41,852 nt of DNA from an uncultured Clostridia bacterium (GCA_947588875.1 CANPZK010000004.1:1-41852); one strand, 5' to 3'; shown: positions 16,230 to 24,805, counted from the stretch's first letter. Notes: generated from the letters alone by a model not told the origin. Numbers and translations: made by a program.

Positions 16230-18785
16230 TTAAAAGTTATTGCGGCTTATGTCGATCTCCTCGTCCTCGTCCGCCGGTTCTTCCCCGCCGGAGGGCTCTG
16301 CACATGGCTGTCCGCCGCCCTCGTCGGGGCTTTTCTGCTCATCTGAGCCGCCGAGCGGCTTTTTCTCGCGGCACTTGACAAGATAAGCTCTTCTCCGCTT
16401 TTTCGGCGGAATTTTCCCGCCCTTGAAAAATATCATATACGCTATAAATACTATTACCGCCGCTCCCGATATTATCATACCTATACCGAGCCCCGGCGTT
16501 TTATAGGTAAATTCTATCTCGTTTAACTGACCGCCCTTTACGCGCACCGCCATAAAGCCGACGTTTACCTTCTCTATATCCACGCTCTCGCCGTTTACGG
16601 TCGCGCTCCAGCCGCTTTCATAGGGAACGCTGAAAAACATCAGGGTATCGCCGTCGGTTTGCCTTAGATCCGCCTTTGCGGTGAAGCCGGTGTTTGTGTA
16701 TTTAAAATCAGTGCAGGTCAGCTTTCTCCTGTCGTTGCAGTCCTTGTAATACTCCGACTCGGTATATCTGAACGTGCTCGGGCTTAAGAGATTTCCGCCG
16801 GTTATATCGCTGTATTTCTCTATCTGCTCGTCCGTGAGCACCATCGCCTTTAGCAGGGCGAGGTGGCGCTTATCCTGAAATACCGTATCGAAGTCGCTGT
16901 CGCTTATATAGCCGTCATATGCAAAGCCCATCGGTATATAGTGCTCGTTCTCATACACCGCATATCCGTTAATTCTGCCGTAGTATTTATAGCCCGGCAT
17001 CTTTGTCACTCCGTTTTCATCGGCAAAGGAGCTTGTATCCTCGATATAGTCAAAGAGCCAGCGCGCTGACAGAAAGCTGCGCAGTCCGTATGTGGAGGTA
17101 TCCGGTCGGGAGCCGACGTCCCTTGTCACGTCGACCGCCGGATAAAATTCCATTATCGAGCCCGGCACTATGCTGTGGAACGCCTGCATATTCGGTATCT
17201 GAAAGAACATTCCCGTATTGTCCATACACTCGTAAAAGTCGCTGCGCACGCTGTCCTTATCGGGCAGGCTTATCTCATCCTGCTTGTTTATCAGGTGCGC
17301 TATTATATAGCTGTGCGTGTCATAGCTGTGGCACTTGCCGAGCGTTATTATATAGATTGAATACGCCACGCTCACAACGCACACGGCGACATAGCACGCC
17401 CGCACGAACTGCTTTCTGTTTCGTTTCCACAGCTTCAGCAGTGCAAACAGAATCGCCGTGCATATAAGCGCTATCGCCACATACGTCCAAAATCTGTCGG
17501 GGTACGCCTCGAGTCCATACCGCGTGACGAGCTTGCCGTCGTCGTCCTTGACCTTTTGCGGCATAAAGCCTATGCCGACCGCTACTCCCGCCGTTATTAC
17601 CGTGCTCCATATAAGCGCGCGCTTCCAATTTACGTTTACGCTGTCGAGCGCCGACACCGTCGCCAGCGACATTATGAGCGTGAGCATATAGAACCAGCGC
17701 GCGTAATAGGTCGCGTTGAACATCTGGAACATACAGTTTAATATCGGGACAAACGCGAAAACCAACAGCAGCACCGTCAGTTTTTTTATCCAGCTTGTGT
17801 ACTTCTTAGACTGCAAAAACGCTATTGTTCCCGTCATTCCGAACAGCGGCAGCCACGCCGATATGCTCGCCCACTTCGACTGAGAGTCCGGCGTGAAGTT
17901 CGGTCTTGCGGGAATGTCCGGAGGGAAGAAAAGGCTTGTGAAGATGTGCATATACCTTTGCGACGGATTATAAATCAGCGCGTCCCAGCCCTGCGGCGCG
18001 TTTGAGACCCTCGGGTTCTGCATGACCGCGAGGACCGTCGGGACGAGAAGTATCGCCGTCGCCGCAAAGCCTATCAATATCTCCGCCGCGAGGTTGAGGA
18101 ATTTGCGCAGATCGATTTTATAACCGCCTGTAATAATACGCAGGAACCAGTAGATTATTACAAAAACGACCTGCCCGACGAAAAAATAATAATTCAATAT
18201 ACACGCGGCAAAGACCGCGACCGCAACTATCCCCTTTCGGCGCGTTTCCATATATTCATCGAGCGCCGCAAGCAGGAAGGGGAATATCATTATCGCCTCG
18301 TGGAAGTGATTGAAAAAAATGTTGTATATGGAAAAGCCCGAAAAGGCGTAGAGTATTCCTCCGATGACCGCGAGGTTTTTGTTGCGGACATATCTGCGCA
18401 TAAAAAGATACGCTCCGAGTGAGGCAAGGCTCATTTTTAAGATAAGCATGGGCGCCATGAGATACGGCACCGCCTCGCTCGGGAACAGCATTGTCAGCCA
18501 GAAAAAGGGGCTTCCCAAATTATAGAAGGTATACGAGCCGATTATATTCGCACCCAAATCGGTGGTATGGCTCCAGCCAATGTTGCCGCTGAGGATAGAG
18601 TCGTGTATCATCTGATAAAACGGTATTTGCTGCACGTTGAAGTCGCCGTAATACAGGAACAGTCCGTAGTCGTAAATCACAAACGGCAGGAACATCAGCG
18701 CCGCCATGGCCATTGGGATAAACAGCGCCTTTGTCCAGTATCTTTTATTTTTTTGTGCTGTATTGTCAAGTCTTGACGCTTTCAA
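16230..18785 (-). CDS. YfhO family multi-membrane glycosyltransferase
   Basis: An 851-residue polytopic protein of the YfhO family (PF09586). About twelve hydrophobic segments follow a soluble N-terminus. The first extracytoplasmic loop has YGDFNVQQIPFYQMIHDSI with the acidic residue typical of GT-C enzymes. A large outer domain (about 500-770) precedes the last membrane helix near 775-797 and an acidic tail rich in Glu, Gly and Pro. YfhO proteins add sugars to lipoteichoic acid in Listeria and Bacillus, working with a CsbB-type lipid-sugar synthase. The start is TTG at 18785 with AGGAGG 8-9 nt upstream. TATAAT-like boxes lie at about 18850-18875 on the minus strand. Confidence 0.9.
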   Translation of the reverse strand: MKASRLDNTAQKNKRYWTKALFIPMAMAALMFLPFVIYDYGLFLYYGDFNVQQIPFYQMIHDSILSGNIGWSHTTDLGANIIGSYTFYNLGSPFFWLTMLFPSEAVPYLMAPMLILKMSLASLGAYLFMRRYVRNKNLAVIGGILYAFSGFSIYNIFFNHFHEAIMIFPFLLAALDEYMETRRKGIVAVAVFAACILNYYFFVGQVVFVIIYWFLRIITGGYKIDLRKFLNLAAEILIGFAATAILLVPTVLAVMQNPRVSNAPQGWDALIYNPSQRYMHIFTSLFFPPDIPARPNFTPDSQSKWASISAWLPLFGMTGTIAFLQSKKYTSWIKKLTVLLLVFAFVPILNCMFQMFNATYYARWFYMLTLIMSLATVSALDSVNVNWKRALIWSTVITAGVAVGIGFMPQKVKDDDGKLVTRYGLEAYPDRFWTYVAIALICTAILFALLKLWKRNRKQFVRACYVAVCVVSVAYSIYIITLGKCHSYDTHSYIIAHLINKQDEISLPDKDSVRSDFYECMDNTGMFFQIPNMQAFHSIVPGSIMEFYPAVDVTRDVGSRPDTSTYGLRSFLSARWLFDYIEDTSSFADENGVTKMPGYKYYGRINGYAVYENEHYIPMGFAYDGYISDSDFDTVFQDKRHLALLKAMVLTDEQIEKYSDITGGNLLSPSTFRYTESEYYKDCNDRRKLTCTDFKYTNTGFTAKADLRQTDGDTLMFFSVPYESGWSATVNGESVDIEKVNVGFMAVRVKGGQLNEIEFTYKTPGLGIGMIISGAAVIVFIAYMIFFKGGKIPPKKRRRAYLVKCREKKPLGGSDEQKSPDEGGGQPCAEPSGGEEPADEDEEIDISRNNF

Positions 18786-18936
18786 AAGCGGCGCCTCCTT
18801 TATTTTTACGGCATTGAGCCTGTTTTTATCTGCAATACCCTCATTATAACTTTGTTATTATATCATAAATTGCCCCGAATTGCACTATTTTGAGAATATT
18901 TAACAAATAATTAATTGTTGAGGGCGGGAAACATAC

Positions 18937-19161
18937 GGGCTGTCGCTGCCGCTCGTTTTTGCTATGCGGGGGTTTTAAATGCGCGGGCGGCGACCGGCGC
19001 GGCGCAGCCGCGCCGGAAAACGCGGCGGCGGGGTCCTGCGTGCGTCCCACAGCCCTGCCCCGCCGCGTTTTCGCGCAAATTTCCGCGGGAGCGGAAATTT
19101 GCGGGTCGCCGCCCGCGCCCCCGACTCCCGCACCGACTAATCGAGAATAAAGCGACAGCCC
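18937..19161. repeat. Cloverleaf repeat R3 (long form)
   Basis: The core is 18981-19118, with outer stem GCGCGGGCGGCGACC/GGTCGCCGCCCGCGC (15 bp perfect). Hairpin A is 18996-19014 (GGCGCGGC-GCA-GCCGCGCC). The central arm is GAAAACGCGGCGG (19016-19028) with CCGCCGCGTTTTC (19060-19072); its loop has CCACAGCCCTGCC (+ polarity). Hairpin C is 19075-19102 (GCAAATTTCCGC arms). Terminal inverted repeat GGGCTGTCGCT (18937-18947)/AGCGACAGCCC (19151-19161). Unlike most copies it lies between two divergent genes, yfhO and yfbR, and holds most of that 467-bp gap. Confidence 0.85.
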
Positions 19162-19188
19162 CGCTCTTAAACCGACCCCTCTGCGGGC

Positions 19189-19217
19189 TTGAAAGAAAGC
19201 TCTCTTTCGTGTAAAAT
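19189..19217 (+). promoter_or_regulatory. Promoter for yfbR
   Basis: TTGAAA (19189-19194), 17-bp spacer, TAAAAT (19212-19217). A GAAAG-CTCT-CTTTC dyad (19195-19208) fills the spacer and might be an operator. Confidence 0.7.
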
Positions 19218-19252
19218 AATAATCGTAAAAACAAAATCCAAGGAGGAAAACC

Positions 19253-19834
19253 ATGAAGAGCTATTCCTTTTTCGCGATGCTCTCGCGCATGAAATATATC
19301 AACCGCTGGGGACTGATGAATTCAACAAGGCAGGAAAACCTGAGCGAGCACAGCCTTGAAACGGCTATAATCGCGCACGCGCTCGCCGTAATCGGGAACA
19401 AGAGGCTCGGCAAGAGCATAGACGCGGACAGGGTCGCCGTTATGGCTGTTTTTCACGATTGCAGCGAAATCATAACCGGCGATATGCCAACGCCCATAAA
19501 ATATTATAACCATCAGATAAACAGCGTTTACAAGGAGATAGAAAACGCGGCGGCGGATAAGCTTTTAAACCGCCTGCCGGACGACCTGAGAGAAGAATAC
19601 TCCGCGCTTCTATCACACGACGATAAAAATGCGGAGCTTTACAAATACGTCAAGGCGGCGGACAAGCTCTCCGCCCTGATAAAATGCACGGAGGAGCTTA
19701 AAATGGGCAACGGAGAGTTTAAGACCGCAAAGCAGTCCATTCTTCAAGCCATACGCGGCCTTGAGCTTGAGGAGGCTGAAATATTCATGGACGAATTTTT
19801 TCCGGCGTATTCTCTCACTCTCGACGAGCAGTAG
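19253..19834 (+). CDS. yfbR: HD-domain 5'-deoxynucleotidase (YfbR family)
   Basis: A 193-residue HD-superfamily phosphohydrolase. YfbR removes the 5'-phosphate from dNMPs and helps balance deoxynucleotide pools. The metal ligands are visible: His in LSEHSLETAIIAHAL, the HD pair in MAVFHDCSEIITGD and a later Asp in KAADKLSALIKC. Signature residues PTPIKYYN follow the HD pair. AAGGAGG is 6-7 nt before the ATG. It is one of few plus-strand genes here. Its stop codon marks the exact point where base composition drops to A+T-rich. Confidence 0.9.
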   Translation: MKSYSFFAMLSRMKYINRWGLMNSTRQENLSEHSLETAIIAHALAVIGNKRLGKSIDADRVAVMAVFHDCSEIITGDMPTPIKYYNHQINSVYKEIENAAADKLLNRLPDDLREEYSALLSHDDKNAELYKYVKAADKLSALIKCTEELKMGNGEFKTAKQSILQAIRGLELEEAEIFMDEFFPAYSLTLDEQ

Positions 19835-19836
19835 AG

Positions 19837-20097
19837 ATCTGTGCCTATACTATCACATTTAACAATGAAGATGTTCCAATATTAGGAAGTAAACTAACTC
19901 AAGCGCAAGCAAAATCAAAATTAAGACAAGGAAAAGATGTTATTACTTACTTTAAGCGTGATGCACTTAAAATTGCAAATGCTGTCGGAAATGTAAGAAG
20001 CAAATGTGATCCAAAACATAGAGGTGCTGCTTCGTTTAAGCATTTTCATGTAAAATATAAGAACATAAAATGGAGCATTCACTCTTTTTATGTATAG
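19837..20097 (+). pseudogene. Truncated C-terminal tip of a polymorphic (Rhs-type) toxin
   Basis: An open frame of about 86 residues that begins without a start codon just after the yfbR stop and ends TAG at 20095. It contains LGSKLTQAQAKSKLRQGKDV, then a basic stretch and HFHVKYKNIKWSIHSFYV. The pattern of a Lys-rich AQAKSKLRxGKDV segment followed by an H-x-H and a final IHSF-type strand resembles the last module of contact-dependent or Rhs toxins, with His residues as likely active site. The delivery part is missing, so this looks like an orphan remnant. Base composition is far more A+T-rich than its neighbours. The family was recognised by pattern only. Confidence 0.6.
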
Positions 20098-20105
20098 GAG
20101 GTAGT

Positions 20106-20567
20106 ATGGTTTATACATTAATAAATTATGATTTTTATAATAACAATTATAAAAATATATTAAAAATTGCCCTTTTAAACAGTGACTATTTCAGCTTTTT
20201 CACTTCAAAACATATTCACAGGAAAGATCACCCAGACAAATATTTTGACTTCTTAAAAAGATTAAACGCACACAAAATTTCTTCTGACGAAGTTGAAATA
20301 CCAAGATATACAACAGGTCAGCAAATTCATTGCTATAGAATAAACAAAATAACAACGCAAATATTAAACGAACCCATTGATTTTTCTGTATGGAATAGTT
20401 ATGATTATCCTGAGGATTTGGCCTTTTATAGAAATAATACACCTTGGTTTAGATGTATTTCACACGAAAAAATGGTACTAATAAATGAGATTAATATTAA
20501 AGCGTTTGAGGAGTTAAAAAAATTAGGCTTGACTTTTATGAATATTAAAGATACAAATTATATTTAA
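20106..20567 (+). CDS. Probable immunity protein paired with the toxin remnant
   Basis: A 153-residue protein starting MVYTLINYDFYNNNYKNILK. No family was recognised with certainty. The segment NSYDYPEDLAFYRNNTPWFR, then SHEKMVLI, is the kind of Trp/Tyr-rich core seen in immunity proteins encoded after Rhs toxins. AGGAGG lies 5 nt before the ATG at 20106, so the upstream ATG at 20070 is rejected. It starts 8 bp after the toxin-fragment stop, is A+T-rich like that fragment and ends in a terminator. It looks intact and could protect against a toxin made by other strains. No membrane or signal segments are seen. Confidence 0.65.
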   Translation: MVYTLINYDFYNNNYKNILKIALLNSDYFSFFTSKHIHRKDHPDKYFDFLKRLNAHKISSDEVEIPRYTTGQQIHCYRINKITTQILNEPIDFSVWNSYDYPEDLAFYRNNTPWFRCISHEKMVLINEINIKAFEELKKLGLTFMNIKDTNYI

Positions 20568-20632
20568 CAAAGGTGGCTTATATAAAAACAGTTAACACAG
20601 TTGTGATATCTCCTGTTTCCGCTCTGCGCAAA

Positions 20633-20665
20633 TTTGGGGGAGCTTGCGCTCCCCCAAAGCTTTTT
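20633..20665 (+). terminator. Intrinsic terminator after the immunity gene
   Basis: TTTGGGGGAGC (20633-20643) and GCTCCCCCAAA (20648-20658) form an 11-bp stem with loop TTGC, followed by GCTTTTTCT. Confidence 0.8.
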
Positions 20666-20673
20666 CTGCACAC

Positions 20674-20701
20674 AAATAAACGCAAGCGGCGCTCAAGCCG
20701 C
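20674..20701 (-). terminator. Putative terminator after copA
   Basis: On the minus strand GCGGC/GCCGC arms (20686-20701) with a 6-nt loop precede TTGCGTTTATTTG. The stem is short; the larger hairpin at 20633-20658 may back it up. Confidence 0.4.
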
Positions 20702-20725
20702 CGGCAAGCTGCAAGGCAAAAACCC

Positions 20726-23242
20726 TTACAGAACCTTGTACCCCTTGTCCTCGACGGTCTTTTTCAAAACGTCGTCGGATATTTCTCCGTTGAGAGTCAC
20801 AACGGCGGTTCCCTGCTCGTGGCTGACCAGAGCCGAGTCAACCTGCGGAAGCTCCTCAAGAGCGTTCTTTACGGTAGCCTCGCAGTGCGGGCACATCATT
20901 CCCTCAATTTTAATCGTCTTTTCCATGGTCTTATCCCTCCCCTCTGCTTTGGAATTTTTTTGCTTTATTCTTCTGTCCCTCTTTGGATCGTGTACCTTAA
21001 AGAAATTCAGCCTTAAGGCGTTTGTAACTACGCAGAAGCTCGACAGGCTCATAGCCGCCGCGCCGAACATGGGATTCAGCCGCCAGCCGAGCAGTGACAC
21101 AAAAGCTCCCGCCGCGAGCGGTATGCCTATCATATTATAAATGAACGCCCAGAAAAGATTTTCCCTGATGTTTCTCAATGTCGCCCGGCTGAGCCTTATC
21201 GCCGCGGGAACGTCGAGCAAACGGCTCTTCATTAAAACTACGTCGGCGGCGTCGATGGCTATATCGGTTCCCGCTCCTATCGCTATCCCCGTGTCCGCCC
21301 TCGTCAGAGCCGGAGCGTCGTTTATTCCGTCGCCCACCATAGCGACCGAGCCGCGCTTTTTCAGCTCCCTTATAACGCTCTCCTTGCCGTCGGGGAGGAC
21401 TCCCGCTATAACCTCGTCTACGCCCGCCTGATTGCCGACGGCACGCGCCGTGCGCTCGTTATCGCCGGTCAGCATAACAACCCTTATGCCCATATTTCTG
21501 AGCTGAGCCACAGCCTCGGGGCTGTCCTCCTTGATTACGTCGGCAACCGCTATTATGCCGAAAAATCTTCCTCCCCGAGCGAAAAACAGCGGCGTTTTAC
21601 CGCTTTGCGCGAACGCGTCCGCAGCCGCTATCGCCTCGTTTGGTATCTCGGCCCTATCGCTTACAAAGCCCCTGTTTCCTCCGACAAGCTCCTCGCCGCC
21701 GCAAGCTCCCGACAGCCCGTTGCCCGGGAGCGCCTTGAAGCCGCAAATTTCAGCATAAGCCGTTTCCCTGCTCTCCGCCTCGCCGATAACGGCTTTGGCG
21801 AGGGGGTGTTCGCTCTTTCTCTCGAGCGAATAGGCAAGCTCCAACAGCGCGTCCTCCGTCGCGCCGCAAAACGGCATTATATCCGTCACAACCGGCTCGC
21901 CCTTTGTAATCGTACCGGTTTTATCGAGCGCGACTATTGTTGTCCTGCCTGCGTTTTCAAGCGACTGAGCCGTTTTGTACAGTATGCCGTTTTTAGCTCC
22001 CACGCCGTTGCCGACCATTATCGCGACCGGAGTCGCAAGCCCGAGCGCGCACGGACAGCTTATCACAAGCACCGATATGCCCCTCGCGAGGGCTGAGCCA
22101 ACGCCGTCGCCGCACAAGAGCCACACTATAAACGTGACGGCGGCTATCGCAATTACGACCGGCACAAATATTCCCGACACCTTGTCGGCTGTTTTGGCTA
22201 TCGGCGCCTTTGTCGCCGACGCGTCGCTCACCATTTTTATTATCTGCGCGAGTGTGGTATCCTCGCCGACCTTTAATGCCTCGCACCTTATAAAGCCCGC
22301 CTGATTGAGCGTCGCCGCCGATACGCGGCTGCCCGGCTCCTTATCCACAGGAATACTCTCGCCCGTCAGCGCGGACTCGTTCACCGCTGTGCTGCCCTCT
22401 TTTATAACTCCGTCCACCGGTATATTCTCCCCAGGCCGCACAACGAATATATCGCCCCTGCGCACCTCGTCTATCGGCACCTCGACCTCCGCGCCGTCCT
22501 TGAGCACCGTCGCGGTCTTTGGCGCGAGCTTCATCAGCCCCCTGAGCGCGTCCGTGGTTTTGCCCTTTGAGCGCGCTTCAAGCAGCTTTCCGACCGTTAT
22601 CAAGGTCAGTATCATGGCGGCGGATTCAAAATAAAGCTCGTGCATATACGACATCGCCGCGCTCATATCGCCGTGAGAGAGGGCTCCGCTCATGGCGAAA
22701 AGCGCATATGTGCTGTACACAAACGCCGCTCCCGAGCCGAGCGCCACGAGCGTATCCATATTGGGCGCGCCGTGTATCAGCCCCTTGAAGCCGTTTATAA
22801 AGAATCTTTGGTTTATCACCATTATTATGCCCGTCAGCAAAAGCTGCAGCAGTCCGACCGCCATATGATTTTCCGCGAGAAACGGCGGCAGTGGCCAGCC
22901 CCACATCATATGCCCCATTGAAACATACATCAACACCGCCAGAAACAAAAGCGAGGCTATGAGCGCGCGGCGCAGCTTAGGCGTTTGCCTGTCCGTAAGC
23001 TCGTCATCATTGTCCGCCCGCTCCGTCTTAGCTCCTTCCGGCGCTCCCTTCGGCTTTGCTCCGTAGCCTGCCGCCTCGACCGCCGCTATTATCTCTCCGT
23101 CCGATGCGCTGCCCTCGACTCCCATTGAGTTTGTCAGCAGGCTCACCGAGCAGGCGGTCACCCCGCCGAGCTTTGACACCGCCTTTTCTACCCTCGCGCT
23201 GCACGCGGCGCAGCTCATTCCCGTTACCGTAAACTGCCTCAT
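20726..23242 (-). CDS. copA: Copper-exporting P1B ATPase CopA with fused C-terminal CopZ domain
   Basis: An 838-residue Cu(I) pump. The N-terminal metal domain has GMSCAACSARV (residues 8-18). Membrane helices run from about 92. The actuator motif is TGES (293-296), the transport motif CPC is at 396-398, the phosphorylated Asp 440 lies in DKTGTITKGEP, and GDGINDAP occurs in the nucleotide domain. After the last helices and a basic linker (KRDRRIKQKNSKAEGR), residues 773-838 form a second metal domain with MMCPHC. That domain is a complete CopZ-like chaperone with its own in-frame ATG and ribosome site. The gene follows csoR by 10 bp and has TAGGAG before its ATG. Confidence 0.95.
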   Translation of the reverse strand: MRQFTVTGMSCAACSARVEKAVSKLGGVTACSVSLLTNSMGVEGSASDGEIIAAVEAAGYGAKPKGAPEGAKTERADNDDELTDRQTPKLRRALIASLLFLAVLMYVSMGHMMWGWPLPPFLAENHMAVGLLQLLLTGIIMVINQRFFINGFKGLIHGAPNMDTLVALGSGAAFVYSTYALFAMSGALSHGDMSAAMSYMHELYFESAAMILTLITVGKLLEARSKGKTTDALRGLMKLAPKTATVLKDGAEVEVPIDEVRRGDIFVVRPGENIPVDGVIKEGSTAVNESALTGESIPVDKEPGSRVSAATLNQAGFIRCEALKVGEDTTLAQIIKMVSDASATKAPIAKTADKVSGIFVPVVIAIAAVTFIVWLLCGDGVGSALARGISVLVISCPCALGLATPVAIMVGNGVGAKNGILYKTAQSLENAGRTTIVALDKTGTITKGEPVVTDIMPFCGATEDALLELAYSLERKSEHPLAKAVIGEAESRETAYAEICGFKALPGNGLSGACGGEELVGGNRGFVSDRAEIPNEAIAAADAFAQSGKTPLFFARGGRFFGIIAVADVIKEDSPEAVAQLRNMGIRVVMLTGDNERTARAVGNQAGVDEVIAGVLPDGKESVIRELKKRGSVAMVGDGINDAPALTRADTGIAIGAGTDIAIDAADVVLMKSRLLDVPAAIRLSRATLRNIRENLFWAFIYNMIGIPLAAGAFVSLLGWRLNPMFGAAAMSLSSFCVVTNALRLNFFKVHDPKRDRRIKQKNSKAEGRDKTMEKTIKIEGMMCPHCEATVKNALEELPQVDSALVSHEQGTAVVTLNGEISDDVLKKTVEDKGYKVL
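20924..20944 (-). promoter_or_regulatory. Internal ribosome site and start codon for a free CopZ-like protein
   Basis: Inside copA, GAGGGGAGGG (20935-20944, read on minus) lies 8 nt before an in-frame ATG (20924-20926). Initiation there would yield a 66-residue protein beginning MEKTIKIEGMMCPHCEATVK, the size and motif of the copper chaperone CopZ. Initiation is inferred from the strength and spacing of the site. Confidence 0.65.
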
Positions 23243-23252
23243 AATATCACTC

Positions 23253-23561
23253 CTATCTCATGAGCTTTTGAAGCGTCGCAACAAGCTCGTCAATAGTATC
23301 GTCCTTGCCTTCGCGAATATCCTTTGCGACGCAGGTTCTTATGTGATTGGCAAGCAGCTCTCTGCTGAACGCGTTAAGCGCGGCGTTTACCGCCGACGCC
23401 TGAATCAGTATATCGGTGCAGTATGCGTTTTTCTCGACCATTCCCTTTATGCCTCTTATCTGCCCCTCTATGCGGCTCAGGCGATTTATCAGTCTTTTGT
23501 ACTCCTCCTCGGAGCGTTCCTTTGTCTTATGCGACAGGCAGCAGCATTCTTCCTTATTCAT
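23253..23561 (-). CDS. csoR: CsoR copper-sensing repressor
   Basis: A 102-residue all-helical repressor of the CsoR/RcnR family (DUF156). The Cu(I) ligand set is present: Cys in KNAYCTDILIQ, then His and Cys in LLANHIRTCV, the C-H-C pattern of copper sensors. NRLSRIEGQIRGIKGM is the DNA-binding first helix region. An N-terminal ECCCLSHKT adds three more Cys residues. CsoR releases DNA when it binds Cu(I), allowing copA to be expressed. Its own promoter contains a matching palindrome, so the operon autoregulates. The gene is first in csoR-copA. Confidence 0.94.
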   Translation of the reverse strand: MNKEECCCLSHKTKERSEEEYKRLINRLSRIEGQIRGIKGMVEKNAYCTDILIQASAVNAALNAFSRELLANHIRTCVAKDIREGKDDTIDELVATLQKLMR

Positions 23562-23611
23562 AATCTCACCACGCTTATTTTATTTTTCGGAACGACTGTC
23601 TATCTGTATAT

Positions 23612-23640
23612 ATAATATACCCCTATGGGGTATATGTCAA
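23612..23640 (-). promoter_or_regulatory. csoR-copA promoter with CsoR operator
   Basis: On the minus strand TTGACA (23635-23640) and TATTAT (23612-23617) are 17 bp apart. Between and overlapping them lies the palindrome ATATACCCC-TAT-GGGGTATAT (23615-23635), which matches known CsoR operators with G tracts around a central TA-rich step. Bound repressor would cover both promoter elements. Confidence 0.88.
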
Positions 23641-23650
23641 GCGTTTGCGG

Positions 23651-23678
23651 CAAAAAAAATAAGCGCCTTTCGGCGCTT
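23651..23678 (-). terminator. Terminator of the pgeF transcript
   Basis: AAGCGCC (23661-23667) and GGCGCTT (23672-23678) form a 7-bp stem, followed on the minus strand by ATTTTTTTTGCC. It separates pgeF plus repeat R4 from the copper promoter. Confidence 0.85.
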
Positions 23679-23837
23679 TCGGGCGGCGACCGGCGCGGCT
23701 GCGCCGCGCGGAAAAACGCGGCGGGGCAGGGACGAGCCTCTGTCAGGGGACCTCCCGCGCCGCGTTTTTTGCAAATTCCCGCCGCCGGCGGCGGGAATTT
23801 GCCGGTCGCCGCCCGACAGCCGCGCCGCAGGCGCGGC
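23679..23837. repeat. Cloverleaf repeat R4 with an adjoining GC hairpin
   Basis: The outer stem TCGGGCGGCGACCGGC (23679-23694) pairs with 23801-23816. Hairpin A is 23693-23709 (GCGCGGC-TGC-GCCGCGC), sharing two bases with the outer stem. The central arm AAAAACGCGGCG starts at 23712 and pairs with the strand ending in CCGCGTTTTT; its loop reads GGGGCAGGG then CCTCTGTC, which is the - polarity. Hairpin C is a loopless 32-bp palindrome (23771-23802, GCAAATTCCCGCCGCC arms). A detached hairpin GCCGCGCC-GCA-GGCGCGGC follows at 23819-23837. It lies between the pgeF stop and its terminator. Confidence 0.85.
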
Positions 23838-23921
23838 GCTGCCCGTCGACAAAACCTTTTTAAACAAACCCAAGCGTTTATTTCTTTCCCGATAAAATAA
23901 ATTCGCCCTCAAGCGCAGCCG

Positions 23922-24770
23922 CTATCTGATGCACATAAACGCCGCCATGCCTCCCCTTTTGCCGCCCGTAGCCCTGTGCGACCACAGCAAATCACTGTTA
24001 CAGCAGGTGCAAACGTCGCTCACGGTTATATTTTTCGCGGGAACTCCGTCGCTCATAATTATCTGCCTGTTCGCTTCAAGCAGGTCGAGCATATATTTCC
24101 CGCCGCCCTTAGGGAATATAAATTTATCGCGGTCAAGCTCCGCAAGAGCCTTAAAATGCTTGCAGCAGTCCTCGTCCACCTCGTAACAGCAGCGCGAGAT
24201 TGCCGGACCAATCGCGCACAGAATATCCTCCGGCTCGCAGGAATAGCTTGTTCGCATCGTTTTTATTACCTCCGAGCCGATTTTTGCCGCAGTGCCGCGC
24301 CAACCGGCATGGGCGAGCGCTATAACGCGCCTTTTTGTATCGACGAAAAACAGAGGCGTGCAGTCGGCGTAATAAGTCACGAGAGTAACTCCGCTCTCGT
24401 TTGTCACGAGCGCGTCCACGCTTTGCATATCCCTCGGCTTGCGTATTCCGACTCCCCTGTTTTCGCGCCCCACACAGCGCACCACGGTGTGATGGTCCTG
24501 CGCCGAGGCGGTCAGGCTTTCGTATTCAAATCCGGCACTGTCGCATATTCTGCGGTAATTTTCTGTCACGTTCTCATCGCTGTCACCTCGCCCGAAGCTG
24601 AGATTCATAGTTGAAAATTCTCCGCCGCTCACCCCGCCGAGACGAGTAGAAAAGGCGTGGTTTATAAACGGCACGGCGCTCAGCGAATTATATGTGAGAT
24701 ACGGCGTGCCGCCGATGTTATTGAGCTTCATTACCGAGCTTTTGAATTTCTTGTCCATATCCAATGCCAT
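23922..24770 (-). CDS. pgeF: Peptidoglycan editing factor / laccase-domain protein PgeF (YlmD/YfiH)
   Basis: About 282 residues of the DUF152 laccase-domain family. The metal-binding and active-site set is seen: SAQDHHTVVRC, TYYADCTPLFFVD and ALAHAGWRGTAAKIG, plus AIGPAISRCCYEVDED. E. coli YfiH/PgeF removes wrongly built muropeptides (L-Ser in place of L-Ala); other members have purine nucleoside phosphorylase or oxidase activity. The start is uncertain: GTG at 24773, ATG at 24770 and ATG at 24758 are all in frame and CGGAG is only 2 nt from the ATG at 24770. It is divergently transcribed from the small Cys protein gene. Confidence 0.9.
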   Translation of the reverse strand: MALDMDKKFKSSVMKLNNIGGTPYLTYNSLSAVPFINHAFSTRLGGVSGGEFSTMNLSFGRGDSDENVTENYRRICDSAGFEYESLTASAQDHHTVVRCVGRENRGVGIRKPRDMQSVDALVTNESGVTLVTYYADCTPLFFVDTKRRVIALAHAGWRGTAAKIGSEVIKTMRTSYSCEPEDILCAIGPAISRCCYEVDEDCCKHFKALAELDRDKFIFPKGGGKYMLDLLEANRQIIMSDGVPAKNITVSDVCTCCNSDLLWSHRATGGKRGGMAAFMCIR

Positions 24771-24805
24771 CACTCCGTTTTTCGTTTTGCATTTTCACTT
24801 AGCAC

